Source: Litoribacter ruber (GTDB lineage: Bacteria; Bacteroidota; Bacteroidia; Cytophagales; Cyclobacteriaceae). Taken from it: 64,000 nucleotides of DNA. Below, one piece after another: positions 7,266 through 15,830 of the stretch (within the stretch, counting starts at the first letter, position 1; each line of letters opens with the position of its first letter). Under the pieces are notes generated by a model that worked only from the letters and a program-made list of their open reading frames with translations, ran no database searches and was not told where the DNA came from. Made by a program: the position numbers and the translations under genes. Location of the stretch: contig NZ_JAHBGI010000002.1 of assembly GCF_018500185.1 (NCBI RefSeq), positions 310,001 to 374,000 of the forward strand. Direction: 5' to 3'.

Positions 7266-8633
7266 TTAATGCACTAACACTTTATTGTCTTCCTCTACCG
7301 CAGGAACTTTCAAGGCCTCATCGGTAGGTCTTCCATACTTGATGAACTCATAGATGTACATTCCTATGCCGGTAGCAAACATGGTGGCGCAAAGAAGCAT
7401 AACCACAAAGTGGATCTTCACCTCTTCCTGAGCAACCATGAAGTCCATGCCCAGACGTCTTTCCAAGTAAACCTGAACCACACCTGCTACTCCTAGGGCC
7501 GTCACCATACCCAGCATTCCAATATTCGATAGCCAGAAGGCCAAGTGACCATTGGTGTTGTCGTGTCGCTTCCTACCTGTTAGGTTAGGCATCGCATAAG
7601 AAATGATGGCCAAAACAATCATCACATACGCTCCCCAGAAGGCGTAGTGCCCATGCATGGCAGTCACCAATGTCCCGTGGGTATAAAGGTTTGTCTGTGG
7701 CAAAGTATGCGCAAATCCCAACAGACCTGCACCGATGAAGGATACAATGGAGGCACCCACAGTCCAGAACAAGGCAATCTTGTTGGGGTGGTTTCTTTCG
7801 CCTTTTCTGTACATATACACCGCAAACAAGGCCATGGCAAGGAAGGCAAGTGGCTCAAGTGCCGAGAAAATCCCCCCTACTACCAACCAGATTTTATTTA
7901 CACCTATATAATAATAGTGGTGGCCAGTACCCAAAATCCCAGATAGGAAGGTCAAACCTACAATAACATATAGCCACTTTTCGATAACCTCTCGGTCTAC
8001 GCCAGTAAGTTTGATTAGCAGGAAGGCCAAAATACCCCCCATGATAAGTTCCCAAACACCTTCTACCCAAAGATGGACAACCCACCAGCGGAAAAATGAA
8101 TCTGTCACCTGGCTATCAAACCAAATCATACCGGGCAGGTAAAGCAAAGCCGCGAAAACCAAACCCATGGTCAACACCATCGCTGTGGTGGTCTGCCGTT
8201 TACTTTTAAATAAGGTGGCCAAAATAAGCCCCAAGAAGAGCAGCACATTGACTACAACCAGATAATCCAGTTCCCTAGGGATTTCCAAGAACTTACGCCC
8301 TTCCCAAATGTTGAAATGGTATCCGGTGATGGCAGCCACCCCGACTACGGCCAGGGAAATGAGCTGAATATAGGCCCATTTAACACTGACAATCTCCCGT
8401 TGTGCTTCTTCTGGAATAATGTAATAAGCAGCTCCCATAAATCCGGCAAGTAGCCAAACTACCAATAGGTTGGTGTGAACCGCTCTGGCGGTGTTGAATG
8501 GAATAAAGTCATGTAGACCATCCATTCCTATCCGGGCAAAGCCCATGATGAAGCCGTAGACAATTTGCAGTGAAAACAGGAGCATACACAGTGCAAAAAA
8601 CCAGTAGGCGATCTTTTGTGATTGATATTTCAT
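7266..8633 (-). CDS. norB: Nitric oxide reductase large subunit, cNOR type
   Basis: 455 residues, twelve predicted transmembrane helices. Reduces 2 NO to N2O at a heme b3/non-heme iron centre. All ligands are visible: His53 (VHTNLL) and His329 (HGHYAF) for heme b, His327 for heme b3, and His187, His238 and His239 for FeB. The NorB-specific glutamates are in HLWVEGVWE (Glu191, Glu195) in place of the oxidase His-Tyr pair. There is no N-terminal quinol-oxidase extension, so with the adjacent NorC this is a cytochrome c-dependent enzyme. The gene starts 13 bp after norC. Confidence 0.97.
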   Translation of the reverse strand: MKYQSQKIAYWFFALCMLLFSLQIVYGFIMGFARIGMDGLHDFIPFNTARAVHTNLLVVWLLAGFMGAAYYIIPEEAQREIVSVKWAYIQLISLAVVGVAAITGYHFNIWEGRKFLEIPRELDYLVVVNVLLFLGLILATLFKSKRQTTTAMVLTMGLVFAALLYLPGMIWFDSQVTDSFFRWWVVHLWVEGVWELIMGGILAFLLIKLTGVDREVIEKWLYVIVGLTFLSGILGTGHHYYYIGVNKIWLVVGGIFSALEPLAFLAMALFAVYMYRKGERNHPNKIALFWTVGASIVSFIGAGLLGFAHTLPQTNLYTHGTLVTAMHGHYAFWGAYVMIVLAIISYAMPNLTGRKRHDNTNGHLAFWLSNIGMLGMVTALGVAGVVQVYLERRLGMDFMVAQEEVKIHFVVMLLCATMFATGIGMYIYEFIKYGRPTDEALKVPAVEEDNKVLVH

Positions 8634-8646
8634 AGTATCTCAGTAT

Positions 8647-9087
8647 TTAGTCTTTCATTCTTTCTCTTGCCAATGGGGACACGATGCGATCAAAGCCGTT
8701 CAAGTCGATTTCCCCGATCCATTTGAGGTATTCGATCATGGCCTCGGCATCCTCGTCGCTCATTTCATAGGCGACCATCTTCCGGCCATTGGGTGCCCAA
8801 GGCACCGGAGATTGCAAGATGGCCTTGATAAGAGGTTCTCCCCTTCTGTCGATCACCTTGGTAAGCTCAGGAGCGTAATAGCCCCCTTCCCCCATGATGG
8901 AGTGACAGCCCATGCAGTTGTTGGTTTCCCAAATGTGCTTGCCTTTTACCACCTGTTCGGTGATGTTTTCGTGATTGGTCTGGTCATTACTCGGAGCCAG
9001 GGAATAGATGGTCAGCCCGATGAAAATCAGGAAGGTAACTACTGTTCCGCCCAAGAAGAATGCCCGTGCCTGTGATTTTGAGAGCAT
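8647..9087 (-). CDS. norC: Nitric oxide reductase cytochrome c subunit
   Basis: 146 residues. A single N-terminal membrane anchor (about 10-30) is followed by a periplasmic monoheme cytochrome c domain: heme motif CMGCH at 58-62, 'GEGGYYAPELTKV' after it as in NorC, and Met104 or Met109 (GRKMVAYEMS) as distal ligand. It delivers electrons to NorB. It is the first gene of the operon norC-norB-norQ-norD-norE-norF. The 226-bp gap to the divergent Crp/Fnr gene holds the promoters of both. Confidence 0.96.
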   Translation of the reverse strand: MLSKSQARAFFLGGTVVTFLIFIGLTIYSLAPSNDQTNHENITEQVVKGKHIWETNNCMGCHSIMGEGGYYAPELTKVIDRRGEPLIKAILQSPVPWAPNGRKMVAYEMSDEDAEAMIEYLKWIGEIDLNGFDRIVSPLARERMKD

Positions 9088-9204
9088 AATATCAAATGTT
9101 TAGATTGTAAATAAAACTACAAAAGAATAGAAGACCTTTTTATCTTTTATACTGCTAAGGTAATGCGAACATCTTTTAATTTCCAAAAGAACTTAGAGAA
9201 AAAA

Positions 9205-9220
9205 TTGAACTATTTTTCAA
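9205..9220. promoter_or_regulatory. Inverted repeat TTGAA-N6-TTCAA between norC and the regulator
   Basis: A perfect 5-bp inverted repeat in the norC/regulator gap, centred about 125 bp upstream of norC and about 100 bp upstream of the regulator. Its spacing differs from the TGAC-N4-GTCA sites at nirK and narK. It could be a degenerate site for the neighbouring regulator or chance in A/T-rich DNA. A near -7 box (TATATTTA, 9285-9292) precedes the regulator. Confidence 0.3.
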
Positions 9221-9313
9221 AATATTTTACACATTAAAAAAAAGGAATATTAAGGGACCTTTTTAACTTATTAAATTTATCTCTTATATTTATTACAGGA
9301 AATCGGACTGGGT

Positions 9314-10021
9314 ATGAAAGAAGCAACTGATTGCAGAGTATGTGATAAAGCGGACTGCTTTATTAAATTGTGTAGTGATCATTGGAAGGTCAAGATCAAC
9401 CAGACCAAAATCGTTTGCACCTATCCCAAAGACCAATACGTATTCAAAAGCGGCACACCGGTGATGGGAGCTTATTTTATATGTGAAGGAAAAGTAAAAG
9501 TAGTGAGTGAAGATAGCAACGGCCATGAACAGACAGTCAGGCTTGCCAACGATGGGCACATCTTTGGTCATGTGGCCGTAAAGTCAGAATTTTACCCTAT
9601 TAGTGCCATCACACTGGATCAGTCCAAGATATGCTTTATAGAAAATGAGGTCCTGGAAGATGCTTATATGGAAAATGCGCCATTTACTTTTCAGACCATG
9701 GTATTTTACGCAAGAGAGCTCCGAAAAATGGAAGAAAGGCTGAAATGTCTTTCCCTCATGAACAATGAAAATAAAATCATCGCCACCCTAAAATACATTT
9801 CCCAGACCTTTGGATGCCTTGAGGATGCACGGACCCTCAATGTGAAATTGACCCGTAAAGAAATCGCTGACTTGGCAGGAACTACCATTGAACAAGTGAG
9901 CAGATCCCTTGTGGAATTGAAGAAAAGAGGCTGGCTTACTTACAAGCAAAAGTACATCACCATTCTTCAACCTGAAAAACTAGAAAACCAAATCGTCGGA
10001 TTTTATCCAGTGACAGAATAA
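9314..10021 (+). CDS. Crp/Fnr family regulator with N-terminal cysteine cluster
   Basis: 235 residues. A cyclic nucleotide-binding-like domain (about 35-150) is followed by a winged helix ending in the recognition helix TIEQVSRSLVELKKRG, where E-x-x-S-R matches the E-T-I-S-R of Fnr, which reads TTGA half-sites. The N-terminus has cysteines 7, 10, 15 and 20 (C-x2-C-x4-C-x4-C) plus Cys35, similar in placement but not spacing to the Fe-S ligands of Fnr. A redox or NO sensor is therefore plausible. It sits between norC (divergent) and nirK (same strand), so it is the likely regulator of denitrification here. A terminator follows at 10052-10071. Confidence 0.88.
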   Translation: MKEATDCRVCDKADCFIKLCSDHWKVKINQTKIVCTYPKDQYVFKSGTPVMGAYFICEGKVKVVSEDSNGHEQTVRLANDGHIFGHVAVKSEFYPISAITLDQSKICFIENEVLEDAYMENAPFTFQTMVFYARELRKMEERLKCLSLMNNENKIIATLKYISQTFGCLEDARTLNVKLTRKEIADLAGTTIEQVSRSLVELKKRGWLTYKQKYITILQPEKLENQIVGFYPVTE

Positions 10022-10051
10022 TACTACTCTCTTTTCCCCAACCTAAATTCC

Positions 10052-10071
10052 GTGCGTTTTCGCACATTTTT
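10052..10071 (+). terminator. Terminator after the Crp/Fnr gene
   Basis: GTGCG-TTTT-CGCAC hairpin followed by ATTTTTG, 31 bp after the stop codon. It separates the regulator from nirK. Confidence 0.65.
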
Positions 10072-10096
10072 GATTGATAAAGTTCCTATATCCAAT

Positions 10097-10140
10097 TGAC
10101 TTAGGTCAGTGCTTTCCAGTAGTATTGAAGGGTATATTTG
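10097..10140 (+). promoter_or_regulatory. nirK promoter: TGAC-N4-GTCA site and -7 box
   Basis: The palindrome TGACTTAGGTCA (10097-10108, inside ATTGACTTAGGTCAGT) is centred 30.5 bp upstream of TATATTTG (10133-10140), an exact TAnnTTTG -7 box. With a start about 7 bp after that box the site would be near -42, the position of class II Crp/Fnr activators. No TTG is present at -33. The narK promoter has the same layout. Confidence 0.65.
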
Positions 10141-10186
10141 TTTCATTATAACTCTCCTATCCTGTAGACTCAAAAATGGAAGTACT

Positions 10187-11665
10187 ATGAAAAAGGCAAA
10201 CCCAAAATCCAAAAAAAGACTTATTTATCTTTTTATCCTATTAATCTCATCATACACGTTGGGATGTGAGCTGAAAGGCGGTACGAATACCGAACTGAAA
10301 CGTTCCCACAAGAAATCAGCAACCGCTCCAGCCGACATGAAGGTGTATGGCACCATGGAGGCGGAACTCACCGCCCCACCCTTTGTACCTGCCCCTGTAG
10401 GTAATCGGGCCCCAATGAAATTGATTGTGGATCTTGAAGTCACCGAGGAGGAAGGTGAAATGGCGGATGGCGTGAGCTACGTATATTGGACCTTTGGAGG
10501 ATCGGTTCCAGGATCCTTCATTAGGGGCCGAGTGGGTGACGAAGTGGAGTTCACCTTAAAAAATCACCCCGATAACAAACTCCCCCATAACATTGACCTA
10601 CACGCCGTAACTGGCCAAGGTGGTGGAGCTGAGGCAACTTATGTTGCGCCAGGCCAGCAGAAAACTTTCAATTTTAAAATGCTGAACCCAGGTCTTTATG
10701 TTTACCACTGTGCCACGGCACCGGTAGGGATGCACATCGCTAACGGGATGTACGGGCTGATTTTGGTGGAGCCGGAAGGCGGCTTGCCCCCAGTGGATAA
10801 GGAATACTATGTCATGCAGGGTGACTTTTACACCGAGGGCAAGCATGGTGAGCCAGGTTTACAGCAGTTTGACCTGCAGAAAGCTGTAGACGAGAAACCA
10901 GAATATGTGGTTTTTAACGGTAAAGTTGGAGGTCTAACAGGTGAAAATGCCATCAGCGCCAATGTTGGTGAAACAGTAAGATTGTTTGTAGGAAACGGCG
11001 GGCCAAATTTGGTTTCTTCCTTCCACGTGATCGGTGAGATTTTCGACAAAGTCTACCTTGAAGGCGGGGACAGAATCAACGAAAATGTGCAAACCACCAT
11101 TATTCCAGCAGGTGGATCTGCCATCGTAGAATTCCAAGTGGATGTACCTTCTGATCTGGTATTGGTTGACCACTCCATCTTTAGGGCTTTCAATAAAGGA
11201 GCAATCGGTATCTTGAGTGTAAGCGGTGAAGAAAACCATAAGCTTTTCAAGTCTCAAGTTCGTGAAGGCATCTACAATCCAAACGAAAGCTTGGTGAAGA
11301 AGATGCCAAATGAAAAAGCATTGGCCGAAGTGGCTGCGCTTTCCAAAGACGACCGAGTGGCCAAAGGAAAAACACTTTATAATCAGTCCTGCTTTGCTTG
11401 CCACCAGTCAAATGGCGAAGGAATGGCCGGAGCCTTCCCCCCTCTTGCCAAGGCGGACTACCTCAATAACAAGGACAAAGCTATCGACGCTGTAATACAC
11501 GGCTTATCAGGGGAAATCACCGTAAACGGTAAAAAATACAACGGTGTAATGCCTCCTCAAACCTTATCCGATGAAGACGCCGCGAATGTACTGACTTTTA
11601 TCTACAACAGCTGGGGGAATGACGGCTCTGAGATCACTCCTGAAATGATCAAAAAACGCAGATGA
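10187..11665 (+). CDS. nirK: Copper nitrite reductase with fused C-terminal cytochrome c
   Basis: 492 residues from the ATG at 10187, preferred over an upstream ATG because it starts a lipoprotein signal peptide with a lipobox ending at Cys27 (TLGC). Two cupredoxin domains carry the type 1 copper ligands His134, Cys175, His183 and Met188, the type 2 ligands His139, His174 and His329, and the catalytic Asp137 and His280. The Cys-to-His loop (CATAPVGMH) is short, as in class II-like NirK. Residues about 390-490 are a cytochrome c domain with CFACH (402-406) and a Met in [11 protein letters not shown]. It reduces nitrite to NO, probably anchored in the periplasm, with the fused heme as electron entry. 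The stop is 1 bp before nirV. Confidence 0.96.
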   Translation: MKKANPKSKKRLIYLFILLISSYTLGCELKGGTNTELKRSHKKSATAPADMKVYGTMEAELTAPPFVPAPVGNRAPMKLIVDLEVTEEEGEMADGVSYVYWTFGGSVPGSFIRGRVGDEVEFTLKNHPDNKLPHNIDLHAVTGQGGGAEATYVAPGQQKTFNFKMLNPGLYVYHCATAPVGMHIANGMYGLILVEPEGGLPPVDKEYYVMQGDFYTEGKHGEPGLQQFDLQKAVDEKPEYVVFNGKVGGLTGENAISANVGETVRLFVGNGGPNLVSSFHVIGEIFDKVYLEGGDRINENVQTTIIPAGGSAIVEFQVDVPSDLVLVDHSIFRAFNKGAIGILSVSGEENHKLFKSQVREGIYNPNESLVKKMPNEKALAEVAALSKDDRVAKGKTLYNQSCFACHQSNGEGMAGAFPPLAKADYLNNKDKAIDAVIHGLSGEITVNGKKYNGVMPPQTLSDEDAANVLTFIYNSWGNDGSEITPEMIKKRR

Positions 11666-11666
11666 C

Positions 11667-12449
11667 ATGAATATTAAGAATCTTCTCTGGATATGGATGT
11701 GTCTGCTACCTATACAGACCATGGCCCAAGAGATGGCTTTAGTAAGAGGGGGGGAATTCCTCCCCCTCTACGGAGCCGTAAAAAATGAAATGGTACAGGT
11801 TAAGGACTTCTATATGGATGCCAAGCCTGTGACGCACGCTGATTTTCTGGAATTTGTGCAGAAAAACCCACAGTGGAAAAAATCAATGGTAAAGAAAATC
11901 TTTGCCGATGAAAGATATCTTACCGCTTGGGATGGCGACCAGCAGGTTCCTTCTGAACTTCACAACAGCCCGGTAAACAATATATCATGGTTTGCGGCAA
12001 AAGCCTACTGCGAGTGCCAGGGCAAGCGCCTCCCCACAGTAGACGAATGGGAATATGCGGCCATGGCTGATGAAAAAATCAAAGACGCCCGAAAAGACAG
12101 CTTATATAATGTGAAAATCATCCGCACCTACGAAAAGCCCAAAACACACCTATTAAAAGTTGGCCAGGGTGAAAAAAACTATTGGGGCATATTCGACCTA
12201 CACGGTTTGGTGTGGGAGTGGACCCAGGACTTCAATTCGGTCATCATTGCAGGAGAATCAAGAAACAACGGCAACGGGGAAAAAGGCCTCTTCTGTGCCT
12301 CTGGAGCCGTAGGTGCCAATGACTTGATGAACTATGCCGCATTCATGAGATACGCCATACGCGCAAGCTTGAAGGCCAACCACACCGTAACCACTAAAGG
12401 ATTTCGATGTGTAAAAGATGCAAATTCCAACTATTTAGTTCAAAAATAA
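11667..12449 (+). CDS. nirV: NirV, formylglycine-generating enzyme-like protein
   Basis: 260 residues with a signal peptide (about 1-20, ending TMAQE). The body is an FGE-sulfatase fold: 'MVQVKDFYMDAKPVTHADFLEFVQ', 'SPVNNISWFAAKAYCECQGKRLPTVDEWEYAA', 'WGIFDLHGLVWEWTQDF' and a final GFRCV. Similar genes (nirV) are linked to nirK in other denitrifiers, and the start 1 bp after nirK shows co-transcription. The two adjacent catalytic cysteines of true FGE are not both visible (only LFCASG remains in that region), so formylglycine synthesis is doubtful. A role in NirK maturation is inferred from context only. Confidence 0.85.
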   Translation: MNIKNLLWIWMCLLPIQTMAQEMALVRGGEFLPLYGAVKNEMVQVKDFYMDAKPVTHADFLEFVQKNPQWKKSMVKKIFADERYLTAWDGDQQVPSELHNSPVNNISWFAAKAYCECQGKRLPTVDEWEYAAMADEKIKDARKDSLYNVKIIRTYEKPKTHLLKVGQGEKNYWGIFDLHGLVWEWTQDFNSVIIAGESRNNGNGEKGLFCASGAVGANDLMNYAAFMRYAIRASLKANHTVTTKGFRCVKDANSNYLVQK

Positions 12450-12462
12450 ACTCCCTACTGTC

Positions 12463-13056
12463 ATGAGCCTCGCTCGCCAATTACCCTATTTCCTCGCCTT
12501 CTTATTCCTGTTGGGATGCCAGGAGCAAACCTTGGACTCCTCTGCTTATTTGGACGAAGAGCTGGATGAAATGTCAATTTACCACTTGCCGTCTGAATGG
12601 CATACCCAATCAGGTGAGTTGATTGCATTGGAAGATTTGAGGGGCACACCATTGGTATCTGTCATGATCTACACAGCCTGCAAGACCGCCTGTCCCCGAC
12701 TGGTGGCTGATATGCGCCATATTGAAACTGCGGTAAAATCCAAAACAAAAAAGGACATCAAATACCTCATGATCAGCATTGATCCTACCAATGACACCCC
12801 AGATAAATTGATGCAATTTGCAAAGGATAACCAGATGACAGATGACAAGTGGCTGTTTCTGCAGGGTACAGAAGAATCTGTTCGAGATTTTGCCAATATC
12901 CTTGCAGTGAAATATAAGCAAATATCCCCCATCGACTTTTCCCATTCCAACATAATCAGTGTTTTTGACAGGAATGGGGTGTTGCAATTTCAAAAAGAAG
13001 GATTGGGAATGGAAAACGACGAGATAATTAATAAAATAATTAGCATCAGCAAATAA
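12463..13056 (+). CDS. Sco1/SenC-type copper chaperone lipoprotein
   Basis: 197 residues with a lipobox (LFLLGC, Cys19). The thioredoxin-like domain carries the Sco copper site: C-x3-C (Cys73, Cys77 in CKTAC) and the distant His161 (DFSHSN). 'MISIDPTNDTPDKLMQFAK' is the usual Sco helix. It is the third gene of the nirK operon, 13 bp after nirV, so it probably loads copper into NirK instead of an oxidase CuA site. An 8-10 bp stem terminator follows at 13107. Confidence 0.9.
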   Translation: MSLARQLPYFLAFLFLLGCQEQTLDSSAYLDEELDEMSIYHLPSEWHTQSGELIALEDLRGTPLVSVMIYTACKTACPRLVADMRHIETAVKSKTKKDIKYLMISIDPTNDTPDKLMQFAKDNQMTDDKWLFLQGTEESVRDFANILAVKYKQISPIDFSHSNIISVFDRNGVLQFQKEGLGMENDEIINKIISISK

Positions 13057-13106
13057 TTAGATTTAAACAGTATAAAATTATTTTTTTAAACATCAAATAA
13101 CCGAAT

Positions 13107-13146
13107 CTCTATAATTATAACCTGAAATTATAGAGGATTTTTTATT
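13107..13146 (+). terminator. Terminator of the nirK-nirV-sco operon
   Basis: A 10-bp perfect inverted repeat CTCTATAATT / AATTATAGAG with a 9-nt loop, followed by GATTTTTTATTT, 50 bp after the sco stop. Confidence 0.75.
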
Positions 13147-13298
13147 TGATATTTTTATCTTACTAATTAAATTGCTAATTTAAAAGTCACAATCTAAATC
13201 TAGCCTAACACCACTAACCTACTTTAGATATGAAACTTTTCAACCAGTACCCTCACGGCAGTCCGCATAATTACCACTCAAAACAATCAGTAAATAGC

Positions 13299-13341
13299 TG
13301 ACAATTGTCATGTTTTCCTCTAGGATTAAGGGATACTTTTG
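13299..13341 (+). promoter_or_regulatory. narK promoter: TGAC-N4-GTCA site and -7 box
   Basis: TGACAATTGTCA (13299-13310) is a perfect 12-bp palindrome centred 29.5 bp upstream of TACTTTTG (13334-13341), an exact TAnnTTTG box. The layout is almost that of the nirK promoter. The -7 box is about 50 bp before the narK ATG. The rest of the 335-bp gap upstream holds only the nirK operon terminator and A/T-rich DNA. Confidence 0.65.
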
Positions 13342-13391
13342 TCCCCTAACGAAGAGAAATCAATTATTGCAACTATTTAAATACTGTTGTT

Positions 13392-14732
13392 ATGTCGACT
13401 TGGCTGAAAGAATGGAACCCTGAGGACAATCAATTTTGGGAGTCCAAAGGTAAAAAAATTGCTTGGCGTACCCTGACCATTACCACAATTGCATTGACTT
13501 TGTCCTTTGCAACTTGGTTTATGATGAGTGCCATTGTCACTCGGCTAAATAGCGTGGGATTCGATTTTACTGACAATCAATTATTCTGGCTGGCTGCCTT
13601 ACCGGGCTTGGCCGCAGGTACATTAAGGATAGTCCACACTTTTCTAATCCCCATCTACGGTACCCGCCATACCATCACTGTTTCTACCATTATTAAACTG
13701 ATTCCTGTAATCGGAATTGGCTTGGCCGTAATGAACCTTAACACGCCATTCTGGGTGTTTGTGATATTGGCACTAACAGCCGGATTTGGAGGAGGCGACT
13801 TCAGTTCATTCATGCCTTCCACAAACTTATTTTTCCCCGCAAGACTGAAAGGGTCCGCCCTAGGGATCCAAGCAGGAATTGGAAATTTCGGTGTAAGTAT
13901 AGCCCAGTTTATGACCCCTATCATGCTAGGAGTTGGACTTTATGGAGCTCCCCATTTTTTCCAGTCGGTTAATAAATTAACAGGTGAACCGATAAAGGCC
14001 GAAATCTATCTCCAAAGTGGGGCCCTTTGGTATGCGCCCCTCCTGATCATCATGGCGATAGTCTGTTGGAAATATTTAAGAAGTGTACCTGTAAAGGCAA
14101 GTTTTAAAGAACAGCTCGATATCTTTGGAGACAAACACACTTGGTATTGTACCATCACCTATTTCATGACTTTTGGAACTTTCGCCGGGCTTTCAGCTGC
14201 CTTTCCATTGTTGATGAAAGTCCTTTACGGGAAATTTGACCCTTCTTTAGATCCTCTAAAATATGCCTTCTATGGCCCCTTGATTGGTTCTGCATCCAGG
14301 ATTTTGTTCGGATTTATTGCTGACAAAGTCGGTGGGGCTGTTTTAACGACCATTACAGGGATTGGCTTATTTGCAGGGGTAGTGGCCATGTTGGCTTTTG
14401 GACTGGTAAACCCCACTGGTATGGAGCAATTCCCGCTATTTGTGGGTGTGATGATGGCCCTGTTTTTCTTCACAGGTATCGGGAATGCTTCCACCTTCCG
14501 ACAGTTTCCCATCATATTCAAGCATAACCCCCGTCAGGCGGCTGGGGTGATCGGCTGGACCGCAGCCATCGCAGCTTACGGCCCCTTCATATTCTCCATG
14601 GCACTGGGCTCATTTATCGCGGCTTCTGGCCATGCAGAAGGGTTCTTCTGGCTGTTGGGCGTCTTCCTGATTTTCGCCACGGCCATCAACTGGTATTTCT
14701 ATGACAGAAAAGGTGCCGAAAGGCCAAGTTAA
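13392..14732 (+). CDS. narK: NarK-type nitrate/nitrite transporter (MFS)
   Basis: 446 residues, twelve transmembrane helices. The two nitrate signature motifs of the NNP family are recognisable: 'LTAGFGGGDFSSFMPSTNLFFP' in helix 5 and 'GIGNASTFRQFPIIF' in helix 11. Conserved arginines for the anion lie in 'AGTLRIVHTF' and 'GSASRILFG'. It imports nitrate or exchanges it for nitrite across the inner membrane. First gene of the nitrate reductase/molybdenum cofactor array. The downstream membrane subunit starts 26 bp after it. Confidence 0.93.
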   Translation: MSTWLKEWNPEDNQFWESKGKKIAWRTLTITTIALTLSFATWFMMSAIVTRLNSVGFDFTDNQLFWLAALPGLAAGTLRIVHTFLIPIYGTRHTITVSTIIKLIPVIGIGLAVMNLNTPFWVFVILALTAGFGGGDFSSFMPSTNLFFPARLKGSALGIQAGIGNFGVSIAQFMTPIMLGVGLYGAPHFFQSVNKLTGEPIKAEIYLQSGALWYAPLLIIMAIVCWKYLRSVPVKASFKEQLDIFGDKHTWYCTITYFMTFGTFAGLSAAFPLLMKVLYGKFDPSLDPLKYAFYGPLIGSASRILFGFIADKVGGAVLTTITGIGLFAGVVAMLAFGLVNPTGMEQFPLFVGVMMALFFFTGIGNASTFRQFPIIFKHNPRQAAGVIGWTAAIAAYGPFIFSMALGSFIAASGHAEGFFWLLGVFLIFATAINWYFYDRKGAERPS

Positions 14733-14758
14733 TTAAGAAACTAAAAATTTTTGGATAT

Positions 14759-15814
14759 ATGTTCAGATTGATCAAAACCCTTAACCGAATAGCGCTCATC
14801 AAGGCAACTGTTGCGGCTTTGCTGGTAATTGTGGTTGTTTTTGCAGGCTCAAGAAATCTCCAAAACTACGATGCCGCCCTGATTGGGTACCTTTTCGGAA
14901 CCGTTTTCGCAGTGTTTGGCATTGCCTACCGGTATTCGGTATGGCTGCAAAGACCACCTACAAGACTATACTGGCGAAGAAGCTGGGAGTTTTTGCTAAG
15001 CAAGGATTTTGTCCCATATGCTACTCGGTCCTTGAAGCTCTTCTTCCGAAACATCCTGTTTCAAAGGTTTATTTACCCAAGAGGAAAAACCAGATGGATA
15101 GGTCACTTTCTATTGGCAACAGGTTGCTTGATTGCCTTTGCCGTGACCATTCCACTTACCTTTGGATGGATACATTTCACCCTTGACCCGGATTCAGACA
15201 CAACCTATATCGCCAACTTCTTTGGCTTTCCGGTGAGTACATTCCAGCTGGGTTCACCTATGGCCTTTGCTGCCTTTCACGCCCTGGTTTGGTGCTCTGT
15301 ATTGGTCACCATCGGCGCTGTGATGATGATGAAAAGAAGGATGACGAATGGCGGGCTGATCGCCACCCAGACCTTTGACGGGGACTGGCTTCCCTTGATC
15401 CTGCTCATTGCCATTTCTGTTACAGGGCTGGGAATTTCTTATGATTACACTTTCTTGCAAGGCCGGACACATCAGTTTATGGCTGTGATCCATGCCATCA
15501 CCGTGATCCTGTTCTTGATCTGGATGCCTTTTGGAAAGTTCTTCCACATCTTCCAGCGACTGGCTCAGCTCGGTGCCAATATCTACAAAGTGGAGGGCTC
15601 CAGACGGGGCATGGCCAAATGTCCGCACACCCAGCAGGAATTTGCTTCTCAGACACACATCAATGATTTGAAAGACGTAACCAAAGACCTAGGCTTTGAT
15701 TTCACCTTGGAAGACGGAAGAAGTCACTTGGACTTTTCTCCGGAAGGAAAGAGATCGGCCCTGGCCAAAGCCCACTTCCAAGCAAGAAAAGAAGGCGGTC
15801 ATTTCTTTGGATGA
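14759..15814 (+). CDS. Membrane cytochrome b-like subunit of the nitrate reductase module
   Basis: 351 residues. Two N-terminal helices (about 12-30, 38-60) are followed by a NarI-like bundle: histidines in 'WIGHFLLATG', 'AAFHALVW', and 'RTHQFMAVIHAITVILFLIWMPFGKFFHIF', the last matching the final two helices of NarI where histidines bind heme b. The C-terminal 90 residues are hydrophilic with a 'MAKCPHT' motif. It probably takes electrons from quinol for the molybdoenzyme encoded 16 bp downstream. It is longer than NarI (about 225), and annotation as a generic membrane or MFS protein would be an alternative. Confidence 0.7.
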   Translation: MFRLIKTLNRIALIKATVAALLVIVVVFAGSRNLQNYDAALIGYLFGTVFAVFGIAYRYSVWLQRPPTRLYWRRSWEFLLSKDFVPYATRSLKLFFRNILFQRFIYPRGKTRWIGHFLLATGCLIAFAVTIPLTFGWIHFTLDPDSDTTYIANFFGFPVSTFQLGSPMAFAAFHALVWCSVLVTIGAVMMMKRRMTNGGLIATQTFDGDWLPLILLIAISVTGLGISYDYTFLQGRTHQFMAVIHAITVILFLIWMPFGKFFHIFQRLAQLGANIYKVEGSRRGMAKCPHTQQEFASQTHINDLKDVTKDLGFDFTLEDGRSHLDFSPEGKRSALAKAHFQARKEGGHFFG

Positions 15815-15830
15815 TATAACCCACTAACCT

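Noticed and set aside
10109-10186. Upstream extension of nirK
   Set aside because: Adds 26 residues that overlap the promoter -7 box and delay the lipobox; the ATG at 10187 fits a lipoprotein.
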